In this document: in pieces, positions 21,118 to 30,480 of the stretch
How positions within the stretch are numbered: the stretch's first letter is position 1
Layout: each line of letters opens with the position of its first letter
NCBI GenBank assembly: GCA_036346225.1
Contig: JARFIW010001365.1
Span: 554,001-618,000, forward strand
Length of the DNA stretch: 64,000 nt
From: Platerodrilus igneus
Taxonomy: Eukaryota > Arthropoda > Insecta > Coleoptera > Lycidae
Direction: 5' to 3'
The notes under the pieces: generated by a model
Database searches by the model: none
Told to the model about the DNA's origin: nothing
The model's input: the letters and a program-made list of their open reading frames with translations, nothing else
Translations under genes and position numbers: made by a program

Positions 21118-22914
21118 TGCTGTGATAAGGGGTTGCTTAAGGGTGCACGTTATAGCAAAGATAGTTCGGGAATGAGTAATTAAGATAGTCAGCAGAAAAC
21201 TACACTTATTTAAAGAGATAATTAAGAAATAGACATAGTTTGTAGATAGTGAGTAGTCAACACCCTGTATATAGAGTAGAGATAATTTTGGGCGACGCAG
21301 GTAAACTTAGGAAGACGCATAGTCGGCGTAGGAATGTGAAATAAATGCATTAAAGTAGATAGTAAATATTAAATACCCTGTAAATAAAGTTTAGTTAATT
21401 TAGGTAAGACAAATGAGGATATTTTTCAGTGGAAGCACGCGTATATTTGATAAAGTGTAATTAGACACGCATTAAGAAGAAGAGTTCCAGACGATTAAAA
21501 TAAATACGGATATAGAAAGAGAGTTTCAGGTAGTTAATATAAATGCGTACAAAGATATAACCATTTTGATAAGAGAAATGATTAAAAATTGCGTGAAACA
21601 TATGTAAACATGGAAATATAAAGTCGGGTTACATCAGTTGTTTATAGAAAAGCAAGTAATCTATCAAAATACAATATGTTGACAATCGAAGACAGCTGCA
21701 GGCAAGTTGTGATTATGGGAAAATGTCGAGCATTGCATCAGAAATGGCTCGTAATAAAATTATTTGATTGGTCCGGGACAACGACAAGTTCTAGATCACA
21801 CCCACGGTTGGAGTAGAATTCGAAATGATATTAGCAAGCTCCGTGATGGGAAGTCAGTTTAAACTCAATCAAGGCCGAAGTGCATTGCCATGAAACAGAG
21901 TAGTACGCGATACGTATAAGAGTGAAAATTAAATAAGTGAAAATATGATTACAATTGCCGTTTAAACGTGAGTATGTTTTTAATGAATTTATTGTAAACT
22001 AAGACATAGAAATAATAGGGCTTCGATTTCTGGTTCTGATTCTGATGTCTGGGGAAAATAAAATACAAATTAGCGGTCTGATGTTAAGAAAAATACAGTA
22101 ATGCAATTTAAATGTCAAGGGAAAAAGAAGAATAATAATGATCTTGAAGTACAGGGGTGAAACGAGCTGCAAGTTTAAGTCTGGGGCAAGAATGATGAAA
22201 GTTTAAGAATTTGAATAAATTGGGGATATAATTTAATGGTGCTGATCAATAGTGTAATAAATTGGAATGGAATCCAGAATTGGGGAAGATCAATTTTAGT
22301 GGGAGCGTCGATGTGAAAAGATAAAACCAGGTCAGAGATTTTTAGTTATAAGATATTTGTTTTTCTATATGGAGTATTATTTTGTTTTATATTTAATTTG
22401 CTAAATTACTATAGGTTTGTGAACAAGTCAACAAGAAAGGTTGCATACTATATGAATGAATAATGAGAAAACAGGTTTGGAATATTCCACGCTTTGTTCC
22501 TAAGGGTAGTAAATGTTCTTTGGTGACTTAGGGGATTTTTGAGTACCAATTAGATAGTTGTTAATAAATCAAATTTATAAGAAAAGTATTACAAATAATT
22601 TCAAAAGCTGTATATAACATATTAGTTTCATTATACAAAATCTAAATTTACTGAATTTTATAATTGCAAATAAATGCTAGCCGAGGTCAAAGATTTAAAT
22701 AGTAGAAAGGCGGAGTCACAAATTGAATAGAGAAGAGATAACGCGCAAGGCGGTAACATATTGAATTTTGTCATTGGTTGTTAAAGAGTTGTTTAAAGAT
22801 AACGTCCAGTTTGATAGTGATATTAAGAAAACAGCTGGAGGAGGAAATAACTACATTTAATAGTGAATGTTAAAATGGTGGTACAATAATTTAATATCAT
22901 AGCAAAAGTAAATA
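21118..22914 (+). repeat. LTR-like 1.8 kb unit, copy 1
   Basis: It starts TGCTGTGATAAGGGGTTGC and runs 1.8 kb to just before a tRNA-Lys primer-site-like module. The last 250 bp carries a promoter-like string: GGCGGAGTCAC, CATTGGTTG (inverted CCAAT), then TTTAAAGATAACGTCCAG. A start in TG, a promoter near the 3' end and an adjacent primer site are what an LTR would show, but there is no second LTR flanking a pol gene. A second copy lies 2623 bp downstream. One 60-76 codon frame (around 21676) is intact only in the second copy and is unrecognised. Confidence 0.5.
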
Positions 22915-23030
22915 TAGCGCCCAAAGTAGGGGCTCGATAAAACGTAAGTATTACAGCAATTAAATATGGTCGCCCAAAGTAGGGGCACGATATTATAGAG
23001 AGTAATACAGCAATATATATACTATATATA
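22915..23030 (+). repeat. Two tandem primer-binding-site-like modules, copy 1
   Basis: TAGCGCCCAAAGTAGGGGCTCGA at 22915 matches TGGCGCCCAACGTGGGGC+TCGA at all but three positions. A second module, TCGCCCAAAGTAGGGGCACGA, follows after about 56 bp, and each is trailed by a TACAGCAA motif. The run ends ACAGCAATATATATAC. Confidence 0.7.
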
Positions 23031-23074
23031 CTACAATTAGTGATTTTATCACATGAAAATTTGGTTGTAAAAAG

Positions 23075-23116
<42 letters not shown>

Positions 23117-23180
23117 TTAATAGGAAGAATAATCACATTTGGAATGCAAATGAATGCTTAATATATATCAATAGTTATTA
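23031..23180. repeat. Linker with (TA)n tract
   Basis: Contains the short palindrome GTGATTTTATCAC at 23040 and a (TA)n tract at 23077-23112. It is repeated at 25665-25813 in the downstream duplication. Confidence 0.7.
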
Positions 23181-23480
23181 AGATGAAATGAAAACCCAAC
23201 TTTGTATTTTAAAGTTGAATTACCATTTCAAATCGAACTAGTAATTGAAAACCACTAAAGAACGCTACAGCAGGTTTGAACCTGCAACCTCTGATTCTCC
23301 GGATCAGTGCTCTAACCAATTCAGTAGCATTAAGTATAACATCATCTAAACAATTAGGCTAGATAGCTCAATTGGTTGAGCACTGATCCGGAGAATCAGA
23401 GGTTGCAGGTTCAAATCCTGCTGTAGCCGTTCTTTTAGTGGTTTTCAATTACTAGTTCGATTTGAAATGGTAATTCAACT
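23181..23480. mobile_element. tRNA-like foldback, copy 1 (truncated right arm)
   Basis: The left arm, from AGATGAAATGAAAACCC, is mirrored on the right up to GGTAATTCAACTT. There the mirror stops and a hammerhead-A unit begins at 23480 with shared bases ACTT. The right arm holds a tRNA-like sequence at 23357-23428; the left arm holds most of the same sequence inverted. The complete version of this palindrome is at 25814-26149. Confidence 0.85.
23357..23428 (+). ncRNA. tRNA-like Pol III unit, copy 1
   Basis: GGCTAGATAGCTCAATTGG includes a consensus A box, and GGTTCAAATCC is a consensus B box. Compared with copy 2 it lacks one D-loop base (GGTTGAGC versus GGTTAGAGC). TTCTTTTAG follows, with four Ts that could terminate Pol III. 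See copy 2 for the fold. Confidence 0.6.
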
Positions 23481-23522
23481 TCATCCTGATGAGATCCAGT
23501 GAGATCGAAACTAGTCGATGAA
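23480..23522 (+). ncRNA. Hammerhead ribozyme, type A, copy 2
   Basis: Identical over the whole ribozyme to the copy at 19200: TTCATC, CTGATGA, GATC-CAGTGA-GATC, GAAAC, TA, GTC, GATGAA. Predicted cleavage is after 23516. It is followed by the same tail as the first copy to about 23650 and then a (TA)n tract. Upstream it is fused to the tRNA-like foldback rather than to the sequence that precedes copy 1. Confidence 0.9.
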
Positions 23523-23651
23523 TGTTTATTCCTTTATGAAACAAACAAATTCTTCATTTATGACTATGCAAATTACTAGCTTGCTTTGTATAATTAAAAC
23601 TTTTTTCGATTCTTCGTAAAGTTAGTGTTTATTTATACATCGTATATACTG

Positions 23652-23653
<2 letters not shown>

Positions 23654-23740
<87 letters not shown>
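23654..23740. repeat. (TA)n microsatellite
   Basis: The longest TA tract of the window, ending in TTGCTGTGATAAGGGG, the start of the second LTR-like unit. Confidence 0.95.
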
Positions 23741-23742
<2 letters not shown>

Positions 23743-25536
23743 CTGTGATAAGGGGTTGCTTAAGGGTGCACGTTATAGCAAAGATAGTTCGGGAATGAGT
23801 AATTAAGATAGTCAGCAGAAAACTACACTTATTTAAAGAGATAATTAAGAAATAGACATAGTTTGTAGATAGTGAGTAGTCAACACCCTGTATATAGAGT
23901 AGAGATAATTTTGGGCGACGCAGGTAAACTTAGGAAGACGCATAGTCGGCGTAGGAATGTGAAATAAATGCATTAAAGTAGATAGTAAATATTAAATACC
24001 CTGTAAATAAAGTTTAGTTAATTTAGGTAAGACAAATGAGGATATTTTTCAGTGGAAGCACGCGTATATTTGATAAAGTGTAATTAGACACGCATTAAGA
24101 AGAAGAGTTCCAGACGATTAAAATAAATACGGATATAGAAAGAGAGTTTCAGGTAGTTAATATAAATGCGTACAAAGATCTAACCATTTTGATAAGAGAA
24201 ATGATTAAAAATTGCGTGAAACATATGTAAACATGGAAATATAAAGTCGGGTTACATCAGTTGTTTATAGAAAAGCAAGTAATCTATCAAAATACAATAT
24301 GTTGACAATCGAAGACAGCTGCAGGCAAGTTGTGATTATGGGAAAATGTCGAGCATTGCATCAGAAATGGCTCGTAATAAAATTATTTGATTGGTCCGGG
24401 ACAACGACAAGTTCTAGATCACACCCACGGTTGGAGTGGGAATTCGAAATGATATTAGCAAGCTCCGTGATGGGGAAGTCAGTTTTAAACTCAATCAAGG
24501 CCGAAGTGCATTGCCATGAAACAGAGTAGTACGCGATACGTATAAGAGTGAAAATTAAATAAGTGAAAATATGATTACAATTGCCGTTTAAACGTGAGTA
24601 TGTTTTTAATGAATTTATTGTAAACTAAGACATAGAAATAATAGGGCTTCGATTTCTGGTTCTGATTCTGATGTCTGGGGAAAATAAAATACAAATTAGC
24701 GGTCTGATGTTAAGAAAAATACAGTAATGCAATTTAAATGTCAAGGGAAAAAGAAGAATAATAATGATCTTGAAGTACAGGGTGAAACGAGCTGCAAGTT
24801 TAAGTCTGGGGCAAGAATGATGAAAGTTTAAGAATTTGAATAAATTGGGATATAATTTAATGGTGCTGATCAATAGTGTAATAAATTGGAATGGAATCCA
24901 GAATTGGGGAAGATCAATTTTAGTGGGAGCGTCGATGTGAAAAGATAAAACCAGGTCAGAGATTTTTAGTTATAAGATATTTGTTTTTCTATATGGAGTA
25001 TTATTTTGTTTTTAATTTAATTTGCTAAATTACTATAGGTTTGTGAACAAGTCAACAAGAAAGGTTGCATACTATATGAATGAATAATGAGAAAACAGGT
25101 TTGGAATATTCCACGCTTTGTTCCTAAGGGTAGTAAATGTTCTTTGGTGACTTAGGGATTTTTGAGTACCAATTAGATAGTTGTTAATAAATCAAATTTA
25201 TAAGAAAAGTATTACAAATAATTTCAAAAGCTGTATATAACATATTAGTTTCATTATACAAAATCTAAATTTACTGAATTTTATAATTGCAAATAAATGC
25301 TAGCCGAGGTCAAAGATTTAAATAGTAGAAAGGCGGAGTCACAAATTGAATAGAGAAGAGATAACGCGCAAGGCGGTAACATATTGAATTTTGTCATTGG
25401 TTGTTAAAGAGTTGTTTAAAGATAACGTCCAGTTTGATAGTGATATTAAGAAAACAGCTGGAGGAGGAAATAACTACATTTAATAGTGAATGTTAAAATG
25501 GTGGTACAATAATTTAATATCATAGCAAAGTAAATA
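23741..25536 (+). repeat. LTR-like 1.8 kb unit, copy 2
   Basis: Nearly identical to 21118-22914 (differences are single bases and short indels, such as ATAT to GATC near 24178). Such high similarity implies a recent duplication. It contains the longer version of an unrecognised 76-codon frame at 24299-24529. Confidence 0.75.
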
Positions 25537-25650
25537 TAGCGCCCAAAGTAGGGGCTCGATAAAACGTAAGTATTACAGCAATTAAATATGGTCGCCCAAA
25601 GTAGGGGCACGATATTATAGAGAGTAATACAGCAATATATATACTATATA
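25537..25650 (+). repeat. Two tandem primer-binding-site-like modules, copy 2
   Basis: TAGCGCCCAAAGTAGGGGCTCGA at 25537 and TCGCCCAAAGTAGGGGCACGA at about 25592, each followed by TACAGCAA. This is the same arrangement as at 22915. Confidence 0.7.
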
Positions 25651-25698
25651 TACTACAATTAGTGATTTTATCACATGAAAATTTGGTTGTAAAAAAAG

Positions 25699-25748
<50 letters not shown>

Positions 25749-25813
25749 TTAATAGGAAGAATAATCCACATTTGGAATGCAAATGAATGCTTAATATATA
25801 TCAATAGTTATTA

Positions 25814-26147
25814 AGATGAAATGAAAACCCAACTTTGTAATTTTAAAGTTGAATTACCATTTCAAATCGAACTAGTAATTGAAAACCACTAAAAGAACGG
25901 CTACAGCAGGATTTGAACCTGCAACCTCTGATTCTCCGGATCAGTGCTCTAACCAATTCAGTAGCATTAAGTATAACATCATCTAAACAATTAGGCTAGA
26001 TAGCTCAATTGGTTAGAGCACTGATCCGGAGAATCAGAGGTTGCAGGTTCAAATCCTGCTGTAGCCGTTCTTTAGTGGTTTTCAATTACTAGTTCGATTT
26101 GAAATGGTAATTCAACTTTAAAATACAAAGTTGGGTTTTCATTTCAT

Positions 26148-26149
<2 letters not shown>
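25814..26149. mobile_element. tRNA-like foldback, complete copy 2
   Basis: A 336 bp near-perfect palindrome. It begins AGATGAAATGAAAACCCAAC and ends with the reverse complement GTTGGGTTTTCATTTCATCT. Arms are about 150 bp around a short AT-rich centre (TTAAGTATAACATCATC). Each arm carries a tRNA-like sequence, complete on the right and lacking its first 10 or so bases on the left. An RNA through it would be a long hairpin. Confidence 0.88.
25994..26067 (+). ncRNA. tRNA-like Pol III unit, copy 2 (cloverleaf)
   Basis: It folds as a 73 nt cloverleaf plus discriminator: acceptor GGCTAGA/TGTAGCC (one mismatch), D stem GCTC/GAGC, anticodon stem CTGAT/ATCAG with loop CCGGAGA, variable loop AGGTT, T stem GCAGG/CCTGC with loop TTCAAAT. 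A box TAGCTCAATTGG and B box GGTTCAAATCC are intact. Base 33 of the anticodon loop is C, not the near-universal T, and the nominal anticodon GGA (Ser) does not fit a short-variable-loop tRNA. I therefore call it tRNA-like, not a tRNA gene. Confidence 0.65.

Positions 26150-26191
<42 letters not shown>
26150..26191. repeat. (TA)n tract, insertion site of the mariner-type element
   Basis: A TA tract whose last TA (26190-26191) is one copy of the TA duplication flanking the transposon at 26192. Confidence 0.9.
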
Positions 26192-26194
<3 letters not shown>

Positions 26195-28480
26195 GGTGCC
26201 CACAATCTATCTCCGTATATGGGTAACTTTTTATTATAGAAGATACAATGTTGGTTAATTTAAGCAAAGTTGAAGAGAAATTTACGAGTAGTATGATGCT
26301 TTTTGAAAACTCACCTAGATGCTCAACTTTTTAGATATTTGAAAAAACTGAAATTTGCCATTTTCTTCAAACGCTAATAACTTTTAACGGTTTAACCTAT
26401 AGAGAAAATAAAAACTGCTTGTAAGGTAACTTTTACGTAGAATTCAATAGCGTATATGACAATTTTAATTGGAAATGGGTTTTCAAGCTACAAACATAAC
26501 CTCACTTTTTTAAATGGAAACCATAGTTCAATATAACCCAGATGGAAAGGTTTTTCTTTTCTGATAACCCTAATCTAAAGGTTGATATACTTATTTTCAG
26601 TAGTTTCTTCATAATAAAGAAAAAACAATTTATTTATTTGCGGGCATCAAGGAGTCCATGGATACATATTTTAAATAAACAAAAACAACTGGCATTTGTC
26701 AGATATTATTAGTTAAAGTGTTTATTTGCTCTGGGTTACAAATTTTGTGTAGAAGACTTTTAAATTTATTTGATTATAATAGAGAATGTATACAAACGAC
26801 AAAAAAAATGACATGCTCTTTTGTTACTATGCCTGTAACAGAAATTGTGATGCTGCTGGTGATATGTATTATGAAAGATATTTGGAAAGAAGGCAGCCAG
26901 ATAAACGATTGTTTTCTAAATTAGAAAACAATTTAAAAAGGTTTGGTGCTTTACAAAACCCAGTACTGATAAAAGAAAATTTAAAACTGATGATGAAGAA
27001 CGTGTGTTAGCCTACATAAATTTTAAGCCAACAGCGTCCACCGAGAAACTGCAATTGAGTGCGCTACTTCTACAGAACAAGCTCGCCTAATTTTAAAACA
27101 AAACCGCTACAAACCATACAAAACCCATGTTAGCAATACACTGTATCATGGGGATTGTGAGAGAAGACAACAGTTTTGTAGGTGGTTTCTTAATGAAACA
27201 AATAATAATCCTGGTTTTAGTCACACTATTATATTTACCGACGAAGCAAAATTTACTAACAAAGGCATGTTTAACAGAAAAAATACAGTCTACTGGAGTC
27301 AGGAAAATCCCATTTAACAGAAGAAAGGCGGGATCAACATCAATTTTCGATAAATGTGTGGTGTGCCATTTTTGGTAATAAAATACTTGGGCCTTTCTTC
27401 TATAATTATAATTTAAATGGTGTACACTATTTGAATTTTCTACAAAACGAATTGCAAGAAATGCTCGATAATTTGCCACTTCATTTACTGCAAAACTTAA
27501 AATATTTTCAGCATGACGGTGCACCTGCTCACAATGCTCAAGCCGTTTCTGAATATCTTGATAATAGTTTTCCAAATTGGATTGGCAATGTAGGTCCTGC
27601 TCCATGGCCGGCAAAGTCACCAGAACTATCGCCACTGGATTTTTTTCTTTGGGGTACTGTAAAGGATGTAGTGTATGCTAAAAATCCAATAACATTGAGC
27701 AACTCAAAGATAGTATTACAGCAGCTATTACAAGTATAAAACCACAAACGTTAAATAAGGTGCACCAAAACCTAATTAAAAGGTGCGAAATGTGTTTGCA
27801 AGCTAATGGAGGTCATTTTGAGCATATGTTAATGTAGGAGTGGGCATATTCGCATTAATTAATTTTTGTTTCCTTTGATTAAGTTATTTGTATTGTATGG
27901 ATAGTTTATTTTTAAGTATTTTATTTTTCTTAGTTTATAATAAATTTAGTTACAATAAACTTGTGTTTCCATTATTGATTTTACACATTTTGTTTGTTTG
28001 TAATATGTATCCATGGACTCCTTGATGTCCGCAAATAAATAAATCGTTTTTCTTTATTATGAAGAAACTACTGAAAATAAGTACATCAACCCTTACATCA
28101 GGGTAATCAGAAAAGAAAAACCTTTCCATTTGGGTTATATTGAACTATGGTTTCCATTTAAAAAGTGAGATTATGTTTGTAGCTTAAAACCCATTTCCAA
28201 TTAAAATTGTCATATACGCTATTGAATTCTACGTAAAAGTTACCTTACAAGCAGTTTTTATTTTCTCTATAGGTTAAACCGTTAAAAGTTATTAGCGTTT
28301 GAAGAAAATTGCAAATTTCAGTTTTTTTCAAATATCTAAAAAAGTTGAGCATCTAGGTGAGTTTTCAAAAAAGCATCATACTAGTCGTAAATTTCTCTTC
28401 AACTTTGCTAATTTAACCAATATTGTATCTTCTATAATAAAAAAGTTACCCATATACGGAGATAGATTGTGGGCACCCTG
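26192..28480 (+). mobile_element. Complete Tc1/mariner-superfamily transposon with long TIRs
   Basis: 2289 bp, flanked by TA (26190-26191 and 28481-28482). It begins CAGGGTGCCCACAATCTATC and ends with the reverse complement. The inverted repeats extend about 480 bp inward (to about 26670 and from about 28005), far longer than the roughly 30 bp of classical mariners. The interior encodes one transposase, now frameshifted. It lies just right of the tandem duplication. Confidence 0.92.
26786..27837 (+). pseudogene. IS630/Tc1/mariner-type DDE transposase, frameshifted
   Basis: It starts MYTNDKKNDMLFCYYACNRN, an N-terminal helix-turn-helix DNA-binding region (also YERYLERRQPDKRLF and LKRFGAL). 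Catalytic motifs follow in order: TDEAKFTNKG (first Asp), YWSQENP, NVWCAIFGNKILGPFFY, FQHDGAPAH (second Asp) and SPELSPLDFFLWG (third Asp). I count 40 residues between the second and third Asp. The C-terminus ends QANGGHFEHM. Frame breaks occur near 26980, 27050, 27305 and 27685, so no active protein is made. All three catalytic Asp codons survive. Confidence 0.9.
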
Positions 28481-28490
28481 TATATAGCTT

Positions 28491-28765
28491 TTTTTAATGT
28501 TATTAACTAAGCGTCAATATATAAGTTGTATTAAGGTATTTTTTTGTCATGTTCTAAATTGCATCCCTATAACTGGTCTGGGTAAAAATTTAACTTTGTC
28601 CTCAAAAATTTCTAAGAGTAAAAACCCCTGAGATATAGTCTTATGCAATCTACCGCAGCCACAAGAGGTAGACGCTAGTCCCGCCAGAGTTTTGTTTAGA
28701 CTCTGTTGTACAACCATTATCTACTTTTCCTCCATTCTATATATACATTTTACCACAAATTTTTA
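28491..28765. other. No recognisable feature
   Basis: Intermediate-AT sequence between the transposon and a tRNA-like fragment. There is no open frame or repeat that I can identify. Confidence 0.5.
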
Positions 28766-28775
28766 GAGAATAAAA

Positions 28776-28850
28776 TCGATTCAAGCGGGATTCGAACCCG
28801 TGCTGCCTGCATGCAAATCAGAAGTTTTAACCACAACACTATCAATACAT
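28776..28850 (-). repeat. tRNA-like (Ala-like) fragment, probable SINE head
   Basis: On the minus strand a perfect B box GGTTCGAATCC lies in a T-arm CGGGTTCGAATCCCG. It is preceded by ATTTGCATGCAGG (a loop that could present anticodon TGC) and a poor A-box region GATAGTGTTGTGGTT. Acceptor strands do not pair, so this is not a working tRNA gene. A tRNA-derived SINE head unrelated to the 296 bp family is the likeliest reading. Confidence 0.5.
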
Positions 28851-28961
28851 TCGAAATAAGTATGTATAGATATCTCAGTATTTATTTATTTAATAATCTA
28901 AGACTTTGTTAACCTACTACGTAATATTTAAGCAGGCCTATCTTTCCCGGTTGTAACTCTT

Positions 28962-28962
<1 letters not shown>

Positions 28963-29001
<39 letters not shown>
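28963..29001. repeat. (TG)n microsatellite
   Basis: A nearly pure TG tract on the plus strand, followed to 29300 by TG-rich sequence. Confidence 0.95.
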
Positions 29002-29005
<4 letters not shown>

Positions 29006-29019
29006 ATTGGTTGGTTGTA

Positions 29020-29430
29020 GCATGGACGGGTGTTTGTGTGTATGTGTGTGCGTGTGTTTGTGAGTAACTGGGGGTCTGACCATCGGTAGCCGGATATCGA
29101 AGTTCCCAGTGTGCATGATAACTGTTTGTACACCGCAACCGTCGGCAACCAAGAACCGCGATGCCCTCCCGGCACCCCATGAGTGTATTGTTGGATGAGT
29201 AATTATTTTTATGTATGTGTTTGTGTTTGCGCGTATGTGTGTGTGCGTGTGCGAGTGGTGTGGGCGAGTGGTGTGAGTGTGTGAGTGGGTGGGTTTGTGT
29301 GGGCAATGCCGCCCCCTCCTTTTGCACCGGGACCATCGGCAGCCGGAAATCCCAGTACATCGAAAGAGGTACCACGCTGCCTGTTGCGCCCTTTAGCTAG
29401 GGCCGTCGGCAGCCGGATACCCAGGTTTTG
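29020..29430. repeat. GT-rich block with four dispersed CCRTCGGYARCC motifs
   Basis: Copies are at about 29079 (ACCATCGGTAGCCGGATATC), 29138 (ACCGTCGGCAACCAAGAAC), 29331 (ACCATCGGCAGCCGGAAATC) and 29401 (GCCGTCGGCAGCCGGATACC). They are separated by GT-rich runs with GTGTG and GAGTG. Local GC content is well above the surroundings. Apparent frames on either strand are translations of the repeats and not genes. Confidence 0.7.
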
Positions 29431-29574
29431 AAAAGGGTAATGTGTGTATCTGTGTTTATGTGTTATTGCTAGGTGACGTTTAAATGCAATGAGGTTAGAG
29501 TAAGTTGAATTACGATTGAAAGCTTTTAACGCCGTTTTTTTCTTTGACATGGCTTCTGACGCATCCTTATTCCA

Positions 29575-30480
29575 TCAACGAACTAGAGCTTTAGTGCTTG
29601 ACGGACTAGAGATGGGCATGCAACATACGGTGGCATTCATTATAGTTTCTGTAATTATCGAAACGCTTTTGTCAATATCTTCGAGAAGTTGAATGCTTGC
29701 AAGCGACTCCGCAAACTTTGTCCAATCGGCTTTGGTATACAAAAATCTTTTTTGTACTTGAGTTTGAAGGCTGAAAGGCATTTCGATAATTATTAAAAAG
29801 TGTTCAGAATACAGATGTTCTTTTGGTACTTTTCAATCTATTAGGTGGACAGGCCTCGGAATTGAAAACTCCAGATCTACAGACAAAAACTACAGAATCG
29901 AGAATTAAAGTAAGTATCGTCAGCTTTATTTACGACGACAAAGTTGTTGTTAATCATTTCCTCCAAATGTTTTCGAAGTGCGTTTGTGTGTGAAGAACCC
30001 CAAACGGGGTTATGGGCATTAAAATCTCTTAGCAGCAATTAAGGTTTAGGGAGTTCTCACATAAGTTCCTGTAAATGATTCGGTGACCAGCTTACGTTCG
30101 GTAGGTATAGATTGCATATTGTCAACTTTATAGTCTGGTACAGCCGAATTGCAACGGCTTGTAGATTAGCTTTTACTGTAATTACAGATTTAAGTATGTT
30201 TTGTTTTATAAGAATTGCTATGCCGTTTTTAGTTCAACGATCCGAGGTATAGTCTTTCCTATCACAAGTGTATCTTATTAAAGAAAAGTTATGGGAGAAA
30301 TGAGTCTTTTGGAAGCAAATGCAATTTTATGACTTCTTGGCTGAAATTACCTTCAATTCTTCAAAATGAAAAATGCATCCATTGCAATTCCATTTCAAGG
30401 TACAAGTCATTTTGAATTGATAATTAAAGTTGGAAGGAACATGCAATAGTTGGTCAAAAGGTCATCCGAGGAAAGAGTTA
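29575..30480 (-). pseudogene. Jockey/I-type LINE endonuclease remnant
   Basis: Minus-strand translation shows, with frameshifts, WNCNGCIFHFEELK (N-terminal endonuclease motif), ICNLYLP, LRDFNAHNPVWGSSHTN (catalytic DxN with the following WGS) and, at the end, KADWTKFAESL with ITETIMNA, the linker typical of Jockey/I endonucleases. The reverse transcriptase is absent; the copy stops near 29560. It is in the same orientation as, and downstream of, the gag-like ORF at 30904-31582. Confidence 0.8.

Noticed and set aside
18849..21125. Frames with poly-Ile-Tyr tracts
   Set aside because: Products of (TA)n tracts in several places (18.9, 19.4, 21.0, 25.7 kb), not proteins.
21676..24529. 60-76 codon frame in the 1.8 kb duplicated unit as a gene
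   Set aside because: Intact in one copy only, no recognisable domain, and disrupted by indels in the other copy.
25994..26067. Calling a functional tRNA-Ser gene
   Set aside because: The cloverleaf folds, but position 33 is C, the variable loop is short for Ser, and the unit lies in a duplicated palindrome. tRNA-like repeat is safer.
28928..29375. Long His/Thr-rich frames on the minus strand
   Set aside because: They are translations of the TG/GT microsatellite and its flanks; no start context or conserved domain.
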